From contig NZ_OBMQ01000001.1 of the NCBI RefSeq assembly GCF_900217795.1, positions 487,011 to 551,010 of the forward strand: 64,000 nt of DNA, given 5' to 3'. The notes below the pieces were generated by a model that saw only the letters and a program-made list of their open reading frames with translations, was not told where the DNA came from and ran no database searches. Made by a program: the position numbers and the translations under genes. This DNA is from Ureibacillus xyleni (GTDB taxonomy: Bacteria; Bacillota; Bacilli; Bacillales_A; Planococcaceae). Below, in pieces: positions 45,729-53,635 of the stretch; within the stretch, counting starts at the first letter, position 1, and every line of letters begins with the position of its first letter.

Positions 45729-46892
45729 ATGTTAGAATTCGATACGAGTATAGATCAGCTGGCCAATATTAAAGTTATTGGTGTTGGCGGCGGTGGTAAT
45801 AATGCGGTAAATAGGATGATTGAACATGGCGTTCAAGGTGTAGATTTTATCGCAGTAAATACGGATGCCCAAGCTTTGAATCTATCAAAAGCAGAATATA
45901 AATTACAGATTGGTAACAAATTAACTCGTGGTTTAGGTGCAGGTGCTAACCCTGAAGTAGGTAAAAAAGCAGCTGAGGAAAGTCGGGAGCAAATAGAAGA
46001 AGTACTTCGTGGAGCAGATATGGTTTTCGTAACTGCTGGTATGGGTGGCGGAACTGGTACGGGTGCAGCCCCTGTCATCGCTTCAATTGCTCGTGACTTA
46101 GGAGCTTTAACTGTTGGTGTAGTTACTCGACCATTCTCCTTTGAGGGGCGTAAACGTCAAACCCAAGCAATTGGTGGAATTGCATCTATGAAAGAAGCGG
46201 TCGACACACTAATTGTTATACCAAATGATAAATTACTTCAAATTGTTGATAAAAGCACGCCTATGCTTGAAGCATTCCGTGAAGCTGATAATGTTTTACG
46301 TCAAGGGGTTCAAGGGATTTCAGACTTAATCGCAACTCCTGGATTAATAAACTTAGACTTTGCAGACGTTAAAACAATTATGTCTGACAAAGGTTCAGCA
46401 TTAATGGGTATTGGTATTGCTACAGGCGAAAATCGAGCTACTGAAGCTGCGAAAAAAGCAATTTCAAGTCCACTTCTTGAAACATCAATTGATGGAGCTA
46501 AAGGCGTAATTATGAATATTACAGGCGGCTCGAACTTAAGCTTATTTGAAGTGCAAGAAGCAGCTGATATCGTTGCTTCAGCATCTGATGAAGAAGTTAA
46601 TATGATCTTCGGTTCGGTTATTAACGAAAATTTAAATGATGAAATTATCGTTACAGTAATTGCTACAGGCTTCTCTGACGACATCATTACTCAACAACAA
46701 CGTCAACAAACTTCACGTCCAATAGGTGGTGGATTGCGTGGTGGCCAACAGCAAGCAGCACCACAGCAAACTCCTATTCGTGAAAGAGTACAAGAGCCTG
46801 TTCAACAACCTGAGCCAACACGACAAGTACAACAACAAGATGATTTATTGGATATTCCTACGTTCTTACGCAATAGACGTAATCGAGGATAA
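45729..46892 (+). CDS. ftsZ: Cell division protein FtsZ
   Basis: FtsZ is the tubulin-like GTPase that forms the division ring. The 387-residue protein has [14 protein letters not shown] at residue 17, the tubulin signature GGGTGTG near 104, a glutamine-rich linker (about 317-370) and the C-terminal peptide DIPTFLRNR that binds FtsA and SepF. AGGAGGAG precedes the ATG. It is the last gene of the cluster; a terminator follows. Confidence 0.98.
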   Translation: MLEFDTSIDQLANIKVIGVGGGGNNAVNRMIEHGVQGVDFIAVNTDAQALNLSKAEYKLQIGNKLTRGLGAGANPEVGKKAAEESREQIEEVLRGADMVFVTAGMGGGTGTGAAPVIASIARDLGALTVGVVTRPFSFEGRKRQTQAIGGIASMKEAVDTLIVIPNDKLLQIVDKSTPMLEAFREADNVLRQGVQGISDLIATPGLINLDFADVKTIMSDKGSALMGIGIATGENRATEAAKKAISSPLLETSIDGAKGVIMNITGGSNLSLFEVQEAADIVASASDEEVNMIFGSVINENLNDEIIVTVIATGFSDDIITQQQRQQTSRPIGGGLRGGQQQAAPQQTPIRERVQEPVQQPEPTRQVQQQDDLLDIPTFLRNRRNRG

Positions 46893-46902
46893 AATATTCG
46901 AC

Positions 46903-46946
46903 AAAAAGAGGCAACTCATCCAAATTGGAGAGATTGTCTCTTTTTT
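46903..46946 (+). terminator. Terminator of the division cluster after ftsZ
   Basis: AAAAAGAGGCAA and TTGTCTCTTTTT form a long stem (one G-T pair) with a T tract. Confidence 0.88.
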
Positions 46947-47034
46947 ATTTATTTAATAGATTTTGCATTAACCATGTTCATAAACCGCCGAATTGGTATC
47001 ATTACGAATTCTTTCTATGAAGTAACACCAAGTT

Positions 47035-47187
47035 TGACGAAATTTCCTTTTTCTCATCAGACAAAGCTTCGTATTGGCTTTGTAACTATATGTCAAAAAA
47101 ATTAGAATCGAAGAAGATAGTGTCAAAATTATTTTTCGTTCTAATACAATGGTTTGACATTTTCCTCATCATGCTAGTGTTAATCTT
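47035..47187 (+). promoter_or_regulatory. Candidate Spo0A-controlled promoter of spoIIGA-sigE
   Basis: The gap from ftsZ to spoIIGA (314 bases) carries Spo0A-box-like sequences: TGACGAA at 47035, TGTCAAA at 47091 and 47121, and its complement TTTGACA at 47153. The last overlaps a good minus-35 TTGACA at 47154-47159. The B. subtilis spoIIG promoter has an unusual 22-base spacer with Spo0A bound over the minus-35. Here 22 bases lead only to AATCTT, so the minus-10 is uncertain. The rest of the gap shows nothing I recognise. Confidence 0.5.
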
Positions 47188-47206
47188 TTAATAGGAGGAC
47201 GCCAAA

Positions 47207-48031
47207 ATGATTGGAGAATTACTCGTACTATACAATACGTTGTTTAATTACTTTTTATTAAAGTTTACCCAAGAAATAACGGGATTGTATGTAAAGAGGA
47301 GTAGATTGCTTCTAAGTGCGTTTTGCAGTGGATTAATAGCATCAATATTTTATAAGTCCTTAATTGGTGCATTACTTAGTTTTGTAGTTTTAATTGGGCT
47401 CGCGTTTTCTTTTCGCATCCAATCGTTGTTAAAGCAAGGAACTGTTTTGTTTATTACTACGTTTTTCCTCGGCGGCGTTTTAACAAGCATTCTACCCTTT
47501 TTACTTAATCAATCCAAACTAACATTTTTTGTTCTTTCATCAGCAGTCGCTTTTCTTAGTTTAACAACGATACACTCCAAATGGAGAAAAATGATGCAAC
47601 TAAAAATTCAGCATTCATTTGTAGTGGATTGTGAGCTCGAACTATTTAAACAAAAATTTTGCTTAAAAGGTTTCATCGATACAGGAAATGAATGTATTGA
47701 ACCCCTTAGTGGGAAGCCGGTTCATTTTCTCTCATATAATGCCATATCAAAGGAATTGCCCAAAGATTTAAATGATGCGTTATTGTCATGGGATGAAAAT
47801 AACCCGTATCAGTTAACAATGTTTCCTGCTTTCATTTATCCGAAAATTCGAATTTTATCTTTATCTACAGTTCAAAAGGAAAGGTCGACAGTGTTGGCAT
47901 TTCGTTTTGATCGCTTAAAGATAAATGGGGTGACGGATAAAGAGATTTTTGAGCAATATGTTGTTTTTACAAGGCATGATGCGAGATATCCACAAGATGC
48001 ACAGATGATTCTTCACGTTTTAGCGTTGTGA
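47207..48031 (+). CDS. spoIIGA: SpoIIGA, sigma-E processing peptidase
   Basis: SpoIIGA is a membrane aspartic protease that removes the pro-sequence of sigma E in the mother cell after a signal from the forespore. The 274-residue protein has about five N-terminal membrane helices (residues 1-120), then a cytoplasmic protease domain with the catalytic aspartate D158 in GFIDTGNE, as in retroviral-type proteases. B. subtilis SpoIIGA is some 30 residues longer. AGGAGGACG precedes the ATG; sigE follows after 26 bases. Confidence 0.95.
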   Translation: MIGELLVLYNTLFNYFLLKFTQEITGLYVKRSRLLLSAFCSGLIASIFYKSLIGALLSFVVLIGLAFSFRIQSLLKQGTVLFITTFFLGGVLTSILPFLLNQSKLTFFVLSSAVAFLSLTTIHSKWRKMMQLKIQHSFVVDCELELFKQKFCLKGFIDTGNECIEPLSGKPVHFLSYNAISKELPKDLNDALLSWDENNPYQLTMFPAFIYPKIRILSLSTVQKERSTVLAFRFDRLKINGVTDKEIFEQYVVFTRHDARYPQDAQMILHVLAL

Positions 48032-48057
48032 AATTCGAGCATAAAGGGGGAAAATGA

Positions 48058-48765
48058 TTGTTTAATAAATTAATCGACCTATTTAGAAAAATTTGGAGTA
48101 AGTTTCGTACTAAAGGAACATACTATATAGGAGGGCACGATTCATTGCCAGTACCATTGACTAGAGAAGAAGAGATGACAGTTATTGAAGCCTTTATGAA
48201 TGGTGATTTGAGAGCAAGAGACACATTAATTGAAAGAAATTTACGTCTAGTTGTTTATATTGCAAGACGTTTTGATAATACTGGAACGCCAATTGAAGAT
48301 TTAATTAGTATTGGCTCCATTGGACTAATAAAAGCTATCGAAACATTTAATACAGAGAAGAATATTAAACTTGCCACATATGCATCACGTTGTATTGAAA
48401 ATGAAATTTTAATGCATCTGCGAAAAACAAGTCGTATGAAAGGTGAAGTTTCATTAGACGAGCCATTAAACTCTGACCCCGATGGAAACGAACTTTTACT
48501 TTCTGATATTTTAGGTACAGAAGAACAGATTATTATGAACGATGTTGAAAAGAAAATTGAACGAGCTACAATGTTCAATGCAATTAATGGTTTAAGTGAA
48601 CGGGAAAGATATATAATGGAATGTCGATTTGGCCTTAATGGCAAACAAGAAATGACGCAGAAAGAAGTAGCAGATCATTTAGGTATCTCACAATCATACA
48701 TTTCCCGACTTGAAAAGAAAATCATTTTAGATTTACGAGAGCATTTAAATCAACCAATTTCATAA
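48058..48765 (+). CDS. sigE: Pro-sigma E, mother-cell sigma factor
   Basis: Sigma E directs early mother-cell transcription in sporulation. The 235-residue protein has an amphipathic N-terminal pro-region of about 25 residues ([15 protein letters not shown], ending near TYYIGG) that SpoIIGA should cleave, region 2 ([31 protein letters not shown]) and region 4 with a helix-turn-helix ([22 protein letters not shown]). TTG 48058 follows AAGGGGG; an ATG at 48054 leads at once to a stop. It forms an operon with spoIIGA. Confidence 0.96.
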   Translation: MFNKLIDLFRKIWSKFRTKGTYYIGGHDSLPVPLTREEEMTVIEAFMNGDLRARDTLIERNLRLVVYIARRFDNTGTPIEDLISIGSIGLIKAIETFNTEKNIKLATYASRCIENEILMHLRKTSRMKGEVSLDEPLNSDPDGNELLLSDILGTEEQIIMNDVEKKIERATMFNAINGLSERERYIMECRFGLNGKQEMTQKEVADHLGISQSYISRLEKKIILDLREHLNQPIS

Positions 48766-48797
48766 TTTACTGGATGAAATTGGACGAGTAAAAACGT

Positions 48798-48839
48798 GCA
48801 TATTCTTCTTTATTCCGGACAAACTGAAAAAACAGTTCA
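48798..48839 (+). promoter_or_regulatory. Candidate sigma-F/G promoter and leader hairpin of sigG
   Basis: GCATA at 48798-48802 and GGACAAACT at 48817-48825 fit the forespore minus-35 and the sigma-F minus-10 pattern GGNNANANT. The 14-base spacer is one or two bases short of usual. The transcript would begin near AAACTG-AAAAAA-CAGTT (48822-48839), which can form a small hairpin upstream of the ribosome site CGGAGGA. Confidence 0.5.
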
Positions 48840-48870
48840 GAGATAAAAAACTAGTTCGGAGGAAAAGAAG

Positions 48871-49653
48871 ATGGTTCGTACAAAAGTAGAACTTTGTGGT
48901 GTAGATACTGCTTCTTTGCCAGTTCTAAAACATGAAGAGATGAGAGAGCTGTTCGTTCGCCTACAATCTGGAGAAGAGTGGGTAAGAGATGAACTAGTCA
49001 TTTGCAACTTACGCCTTGTTTTAAGTATTGTCGGTAGATTTTCATATCGAGGAGAACAAGCGGATGATTTATTCCAAGTTGGTTGTATCGGTTTATTAAA
49101 GGCAATTGATCATTTTGATTTAAAGCATAATGTTCGTTTTTCAACTTATGCGGTTCCGATGATTATAGGTGAGATTAGAAGACATTTACGAGACCACCAT
49201 GCATTACGTGTCTCTAGGTCATTAAGAGATATCGCATATAAAGCGATGCAAGCAAAGGAAAAGTTTATTTCAGAAAATTTATATGAACCAACAATTGAAC
49301 AGTTGGCAGAAGCAATCGAAATGAAAAAGGAAGACGTGTTATACGCACTAGATGCAATACAAGATCCTCTTTCTTTACAAGAGCCAATTTATTCAGATGG
49401 TGGAGATGCCGTATATATTATGGACCAATTAAGAGATGATGATGTGTCAGAAGATCAGTGGGTTGCATACGTTAGTGTGAAGGAAAGTATGCAAAAACTG
49501 GATGAAAGACAACAAATGATACTCTCGAAACGATTCTACTATGGTGAAACACAAACTGAAATTGCAAAATCGCTAGGCATATCTCAAGCGCAAATTTCGA
49601 GATTAGAGAAAAATGCAATTGAGACAATGCAAAAAGACTATAAATTAGGATAA
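48871..49653 (+). CDS. sigG: Sigma G, late forespore sigma factor
   Basis: Sigma G drives late gene expression in the developing spore. The 260-residue protein has the family N terminus (TKVELCGVDTASLPVL), region 2 (NLRLVLSIVGRFSYRGEQADDLFQVG), region 3 and a C-terminal helix-turn-helix (TEIAKSLGISQAQISRLEKN). The short N-terminal leader is typical of sigma G and contacts anti-sigma factors in relatives. The ATG follows CGGAGGA. It is the last gene of the spoIIG group, with its own promoter and a terminator after it. Confidence 0.97.
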   Translation: MVRTKVELCGVDTASLPVLKHEEMRELFVRLQSGEEWVRDELVICNLRLVLSIVGRFSYRGEQADDLFQVGCIGLLKAIDHFDLKHNVRFSTYAVPMIIGEIRRHLRDHHALRVSRSLRDIAYKAMQAKEKFISENLYEPTIEQLAEAIEMKKEDVLYALDAIQDPLSLQEPIYSDGGDAVYIMDQLRDDDVSEDQWVAYVSVKESMQKLDERQQMILSKRFYYGETQTEIAKSLGISQAQISRLEKNAIETMQKDYKLG

Positions 49654-49661
49654 GTAATCAC

Positions 49662-49690
49662 AGCGCACTTTTATTAAGGTGCGCTTTTAT
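49662..49690 (+). terminator. Terminator after sigG
   Basis: AGCGCAC and GTGCGCT form a hairpin followed by TTTTATTT. Confidence 0.85.
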
Positions 49691-49807
49691 TTATTTACTA
49701 AAGAATTAAAATATTAACGCAATATTTTTCTAACTCAATAATATAGTTTAGAAAGGATAATTAAATCATGACTTTCCAATAGTAGATGAAAAGAAGGGGG
49801 ACCATTT

Positions 49808-50044
49808 TTGCGATTTTCTGCTGTACAACAGAAAGAGATTATCGAGGCTGGTAATGGCCGTTTTGTTGGATATATTATCGATGCAGAGGTATGTGAAAAA
49901 ACAGGATGTATAACCGCTTTCCTCGTTGCAGAACCAAAAAAATTTATGTCATTCTTACAAAATGACGAACATGTGAGAAAAGTCCTAATAAGTGATATTC
50001 TCGTAGTAGGAAAAGACGTAATCTTGGTAAAAGAGTTTTCTTAA
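49808..50044 (+). CDS. ylmC: YlmC/YmxH family sporulation protein (PRC-barrel)
   Basis: This 78-residue single PRC-barrel-like domain protein has GRFVGYIIDAEV near its start and ISDILVVGKDVILV at the end, matching YlmC/YmxH of spore formers. The exact role is unknown. TTG 49808 follows AAGGGGG. B. subtilis has ylmC then ylmD here; ylmD is missing and ylmE comes next. Confidence 0.88.
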   Translation: MRFSAVQQKEIIEAGNGRFVGYIIDAEVCEKTGCITAFLVAEPKKFMSFLQNDEHVRKVLISDILVVGKDVILVKEFS

Positions 50045-50122
50045 TAGTTCATGCTATTCATTGAAAATTACTATACAGCTTGATACAATTAAGGAAACTA
50101 TTGAAGTAAAGTTGGTATTAAC

Positions 50123-50791
50123 GTGACAAAGATAAGCGATAATTTAATAACGATTCAAAATAAAATAGAAAATGCAAAAACAACGTCGCATCAAACACAA
50201 GATGTCAAAATAATTGCAGTAACGAAGCAAGTTACAGTGGAAAGAACACTTGAAGCACTTGATGCAGGATTAATTCATTTAGGTGAAAATCGCCCAGAAG
50301 GATTATTAGCTAAAAAAGGCGAAATTAACAATAAAGCAATTTGGCACTATATTGGTTCATTGCAAACTAGAAAAGTAAAACAAGTGATTAATGAAATTGA
50401 CTATCTTCATTCATTAGATCGCATTAGTTTAGCTGAAGAGATAAATAAACGAGCAGAAAAACCAATAAACTGTTTCGTTCAAGCAAATGTCTCAGGGGAA
50501 GAGTCAAAACACGGGTTAAGCACGGAAGAAGTAATTCCATTTATACATTCTTTAGCAAAGTACGATAAGATTCATATTGTAGGGCTTATGACAATGGCCC
50601 CAAATACAGAAGATGAATCTGTTATTAGAAAAGTATTTCGTGATTTGAAAAACTTGCAGACAGAAGTTATGAACTTAGGATTAGATTATGCGCCTTGTAA
50701 AGAACTTTCAATGGGGATGTCAAATGACTATGAAATTGCGGTAGAAGAAGGTGCAACGTTTGTAAGAATTGGAACAGCTCTTGTTGGATAG
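50123..50791 (+). CDS. ylmE: YlmE, PLP-binding homeostasis protein (YggS family)
   Basis: This family holds pyridoxal phosphate on an alanine-racemase-like barrel without known catalysis and helps keep vitamin B6 and amino acid pools balanced. The 222-residue protein shows the PLP lysine in IIAVTKQVT (K34), GENRPEGLLAK, HYIGSLQTRKVK and the phosphate-binding ELSMGMSNDYEIA near the C terminus. GTG 50123 is the likely start, with no strong ribosome site seen. It is 16 bases upstream of sepF, in the usual ylmE-sepF pair. Confidence 0.93.
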   Translation: MTKISDNLITIQNKIENAKTTSHQTQDVKIIAVTKQVTVERTLEALDAGLIHLGENRPEGLLAKKGEINNKAIWHYIGSLQTRKVKQVINEIDYLHSLDRISLAEEINKRAEKPINCFVQANVSGEESKHGLSTEEVIPFIHSLAKYDKIHIVGLMTMAPNTEDESVIRKVFRDLKNLQTEVMNLGLDYAPCKELSMGMSNDYEIAVEEGATFVRIGTALVG

Positions 50792-50807
50792 AAAAGAGGG
50801 ATGCTAG

Positions 50808-51284
50808 ATGAGTATGAAAAATAAAATAAAAAATTTCTTTTACCTTGAAGATGAAGATGAAGAAGTGCAAGAAATTCAAACATCAAGTAAACCAATTAGT
50901 ATCGCCAAAGAGCAACCTATTGTAAAATCACGGCCAAAAAAGGAACGCAAATTAGTTGAAGTTGAACCAAATCAACACTTAAATGTTGTAAGTTTGCAGT
51001 CAGCAAATTCTTTAAAACAATCCAAAGTTGTCATCGTTGAACCTCGTGTTTATGCAGAAGCTCAAGATATATCGGACCATTTAAAAAGTAAACGTGCCAT
51101 TATCGTCAATCTACAAAGAATTGATCGCGAAGCAGGGGTGCGAATTATCGACTTTTTAAGTGGTACTGTATATGCATTAGGAGGAGATATTCAACGTATT
51201 GGTACGGATATTTTCCTTTGTACGCCAGATAACGTTGAAGTTTCCGGAGAAGTTTCGAACTATCTGTACGACGATATTCAATAG
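50808..51284 (+). CDS. sepF: SepF, FtsZ-binding cell division protein
   Basis: SepF binds FtsZ and membranes and helps form the division septum. The 158-residue protein has an N-terminal amphipathic helix ([16 protein letters not shown]), a variable basic linker, and the conserved SepF core (about 62-150; [44 protein letters not shown]). The ATG follows AGAGGG. It lies in the standard ylmE-sepF-ylmG-ylmH-divIVA order. Confidence 0.95.
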   Translation: MSMKNKIKNFFYLEDEDEEVQEIQTSSKPISIAKEQPIVKSRPKKERKLVEVEPNQHLNVVSLQSANSLKQSKVVIVEPRVYAEAQDISDHLKSKRAIIVNLQRIDREAGVRIIDFLSGTVYALGGDIQRIGTDIFLCTPDNVEVSGEVSNYLYDDIQ

Positions 51285-51305
51285 ATTAGTGAGGTTATCA
51301 ATTTA

Positions 51306-51587
51306 ATGCTTTATTATTCCATAATAAATTTCATTGCGGCAGCATTTACAATTTATCAATTTATGATTATTATTTATATTTTTATGTCTTGGGTGCCATC
51401 TGTTCGAAGTTCAACGGTGGGAGAGTATTTAGGTAAATTAGTTGAACCATACTTAGGAATTTTTAGAAAGTTTATTCCACCAATCGGTATGATTGATATT
51501 TCACCAATTGTTGCCCTTTTATTATTACGATATATACAAATGGGTCTATTAATTGTAGTTGAAAAAATCTATTTCATGTTTGTATAA
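51306..51587 (+). CDS. ylmG: YlmG, YggT family membrane protein
   Basis: This 93-residue membrane protein has two hydrophobic helices (about 8-30 and 68-90) flanking the family motif FMSWVPSVRSST and YLGIFRKFIPPIGMIDISP. YggT proteins are linked to membrane or division functions without a defined activity. A terminator follows, so ylmH has a separate or weaker promoter. Confidence 0.92.
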   Translation: MLYYSIINFIAAAFTIYQFMIIIYIFMSWVPSVRSSTVGEYLGKLVEPYLGIFRKFIPPIGMIDISPIVALLLLRYIQMGLLIVVEKIYFMFV

Positions 51588-51597
51588 AATATAATTC

Positions 51598-51633
51598 AAA
51601 ATCCCTGCTGATTAGTTGTGGGGATTTTCTTTT
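51598..51633 (+). terminator. Terminator after ylmG
   Basis: AAAATCCC and GGGGATTTT form a stem around a 13-base loop, followed by CTTTTATTATTTTT. Confidence 0.82.
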
Positions 51634-51684
51634 ATTATTTTTACAAAAATGAACATACTATAGAAGATAAGGTGGAGTTAGCAG

Positions 51685-52470
51685 ATGGATCATTTAATCC
51701 AACATTTTCGAAAAGATGAACAGCCTTTTATTGAAAAAGTAATTGGTTGGCAAAGGGAAGTAGAAGATCGATTTGCGCCTAAGTTAAGTGATTTTTTAGA
51801 CCCACGTGAGCGATTTATCGTTACTTCCATTCTCACACAGAATAATGAGTTGAAAATTACTACTGAAGGTGGTTTTCACGAGGCAGAACGGCAACGCATG
51901 TTAATTTATCCGAATTATTATGTACCTACTTATGAAGATTTACAAATTACCGTTTTTTCTGTAAATTATCCTTCGAAATTTGTTCAATTAAAGCATCCTG
52001 ATGTATTAGGGTCTTTATTATCAATAGGTTTAACACGTGGGAAATTCGGGGATATCCATATTGATGGAGAAAAGATTCAATTTTCGGTCGCACAAGAAGT
52101 TGAAGATTATGTAAAAATGAATTTAAATAGCATCGGTAAAGCAAAAATTCAATTGGAAAAATTAACTGATAAATCGGAAATAATCCAAATGTCACAGGAA
52201 TGGGTAAATAAAACATATACAGTTTCCTCTATGAGACTTGATACTGTTCTTGCTTCAATTTTTAATATATCTAGGCAAAAATCTCAAAGCCTAATTCAAG
52301 CAGACAAAGTTAAAGTGAATTGGACTCTAAGAGATGATACATCCTTTGAGCTTCACGATGGGGATATTGTATCAGCTAGAGGGTTTGGAAGAGTGAAAAT
52401 TGTTATGACAGAAGGAAGAACGAAAAAAGATAAAATTCGACTTCAAATAGGACGTTTAGAGCAAAAATAA
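51685..52470 (+). CDS. ylmH: YlmH, S4-domain RNA-binding protein
   Basis: The 261-residue protein has an N-terminal conserved YlmH region (about 1-180) with FLDPRERFI, and a C-terminal S4 RNA-binding domain (about 180-240; SSMRLDTVLASIFNISRQKSQ). Family work in B. subtilis connects it to ribosomes and rescue of stalled translation. AAGGTGGAG precedes the ATG. It lies just before divIVA. Confidence 0.92.
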   Translation: MDHLIQHFRKDEQPFIEKVIGWQREVEDRFAPKLSDFLDPRERFIVTSILTQNNELKITTEGGFHEAERQRMLIYPNYYVPTYEDLQITVFSVNYPSKFVQLKHPDVLGSLLSIGLTRGKFGDIHIDGEKIQFSVAQEVEDYVKMNLNSIGKAKIQLEKLTDKSEIIQMSQEWVNKTYTVSSMRLDTVLASIFNISRQKSQSLIQADKVKVNWTLRDDTSFELHDGDIVSARGFGRVKIVMTEGRTKKDKIRLQIGRLEQK

Positions 52471-52500
52471 TAGATTATAGTGAAAACTTACGAAATTTTG

Positions 52501-52529
52501 ATGTCAAGTGACAGTTAGCGAGTTATAAT
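52501..52529 (+). promoter_or_regulatory. Candidate divIVA promoter with an overlapping palindrome
   Basis: TATAAT at 52524-52529 lies 17 bases after ATGTCA at 52501-52506, a 4-of-6 minus-35. The minus-35 overlaps TGTCA-AG-TGACA at 52502-52513, a possible protein site. No regulator is assigned. Confidence 0.45.
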
Positions 52530-52567
52530 AGGTTTATATATTTAAAAGAGAGAAGGAGTGTTGACCA

Positions 52568-53119
52568 ATGCCATTATCACCTCTTGATATACATAATAAG
52601 GAGTTTACTCGTGGTTTTCGCGGTTACGCGGAAGATGAGGTAAACGAATTTTTAGATCAGATCATTAAGGATTATGAGATCATCTTGCGGGAAAAAAAGG
52701 AACTTGAAGAAAAAGTAAAATCTATGACAGAGCAAATGAACCGCTACAATATTTTAGAAGAAACTTTGCAAAAATCTATCATTGTTGCTCAAGAGGCTGC
52801 TGAAGAAGTACGACGCAATTCTCAGCAGGAAGCAAAATTAATTATTAAAGAAGCGGAAAAAAATGCTGATCGAATTGTTAATGATGCATTGGGTAAAGCA
52901 CGTAAAATTGCCATTGAAATAGATGAATTAAAGAAACAATCAAAAGTATTCCGTAATCGTTTCAAAATGTTAGTGGAGGCACAACTAGATTTACTAAATA
53001 CTGATGATTGGGACCATTTAATGGAATATGATATCGGTTTGACAGAAATTCAAAATCATGGACGAAATGAACAGGATGATTTTGAATTATCGAAAGAGGA
53101 ACTAAATAATCTTTTATAA
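52568..53119 (+). CDS. divIVA: DivIVA, polar and septal curvature-sensing protein
   Basis: DivIVA marks cell poles and septa and in Bacillus recruits MinJ/MinCD and, in sporulation, chromosome anchoring factors. The 183-residue protein begins with the membrane-binding MPLSPLDIHNKEFTRGFRGY and the EDEVNEFLDQIIKDYE heptads, then a long coiled coil to residue 150 and an acidic tail. AGGAGTG precedes the ATG. Confidence 0.96.
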   Translation: MPLSPLDIHNKEFTRGFRGYAEDEVNEFLDQIIKDYEIILREKKELEEKVKSMTEQMNRYNILEETLQKSIIVAQEAAEEVRRNSQQEAKLIIKEAEKNADRIVNDALGKARKIAIEIDELKKQSKVFRNRFKMLVEAQLDLLNTDDWDHLMEYDIGLTEIQNHGRNEQDDFELSKEELNNLL

Positions 53120-53215
53120 TTGGATTTAATTTAACTAAAACGACGTAAAGTATATGTAGAGTGTATTGAAATAATCCAGTTGCTAAGAAAACGTTTTTTC
53201 GCTTTTCTTTTTTAC

Positions 53216-53244
53216 TTGACTCATTTTCACTATTTCCATATACT
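53216..53244 (+). promoter_or_regulatory. Sigma-A promoter of the ileS T-box transcript
   Basis: TTGACT at 53216-53221 and TATACT at 53239-53244 are separated by 17 bases. Transcription would start near 53251, just ahead of the T-box leader. Confidence 0.85.
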
Positions 53245-53250
53245 GAAACA

Positions 53251-53570
53251 CGAGTAAAAAAAATTATATATTCAAATTAGTGTTGACGGAGAGAGTACTT
53301 ATTGAAGGTGGTTAAAGCGATTCGGGGAGGGTGGAAGCTCGAACGAAGCATTCTTAGAGGAAAATCACTCCAGAGCTAAATTACTGAAAAAGTGTATTAT
53401 CGAGGTAGAAAAAATTATATACCTTGTAAATACATCAGTAAGTGATTTCGTATTTCACGGCGTTACAGTGTCTAAGAGGCAAGTTGATCTACTATTCAAT
53501 TTGCAAATTAGGGTGGTACCACGAGCAATAGTTTCTCGTCCCTTTTTGGGATGCGAAACTTTTTTTATTT
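53251..53570 (+). promoter_or_regulatory. T-box riboswitch leader for isoleucine
   Basis: The leader reads uncharged tRNA(Ile). The conserved T-box AGGGTGGTACCACGAG lies at 53510-53525. A terminator stem (AGTTTC and GAAACT outside, GTCCC and GGGAT inside) at 53530-53560 ends in a T tract. An ATC triplet at 53364-53366, in the GGAAAATCACTCC context of the Stem I bulge, is the likely specifier codon, matching isoleucine. The whole 516-base gap before ileS is divIVA trailer plus this leader. Confidence 0.93.
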
Positions 53571-53635
53571 CTCTTAATTTACCACATTATTTTTTAAGTA
53601 AAGATAAATTTTAATACATTTAGGAGGATTTTTTA

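Noticed and set aside
46741-46840. CAA-rich repeat in ftsZ, considered as a simple-sequence repeat element
   Set aside because: It encodes the usual glutamine-rich linker of FtsZ and is not a separate repeat.
46726-46956. Open frame of 76 codons across the ftsZ end
   Set aside because: It is a frame shadow of the glutamine-rich FtsZ linker running into the terminator.
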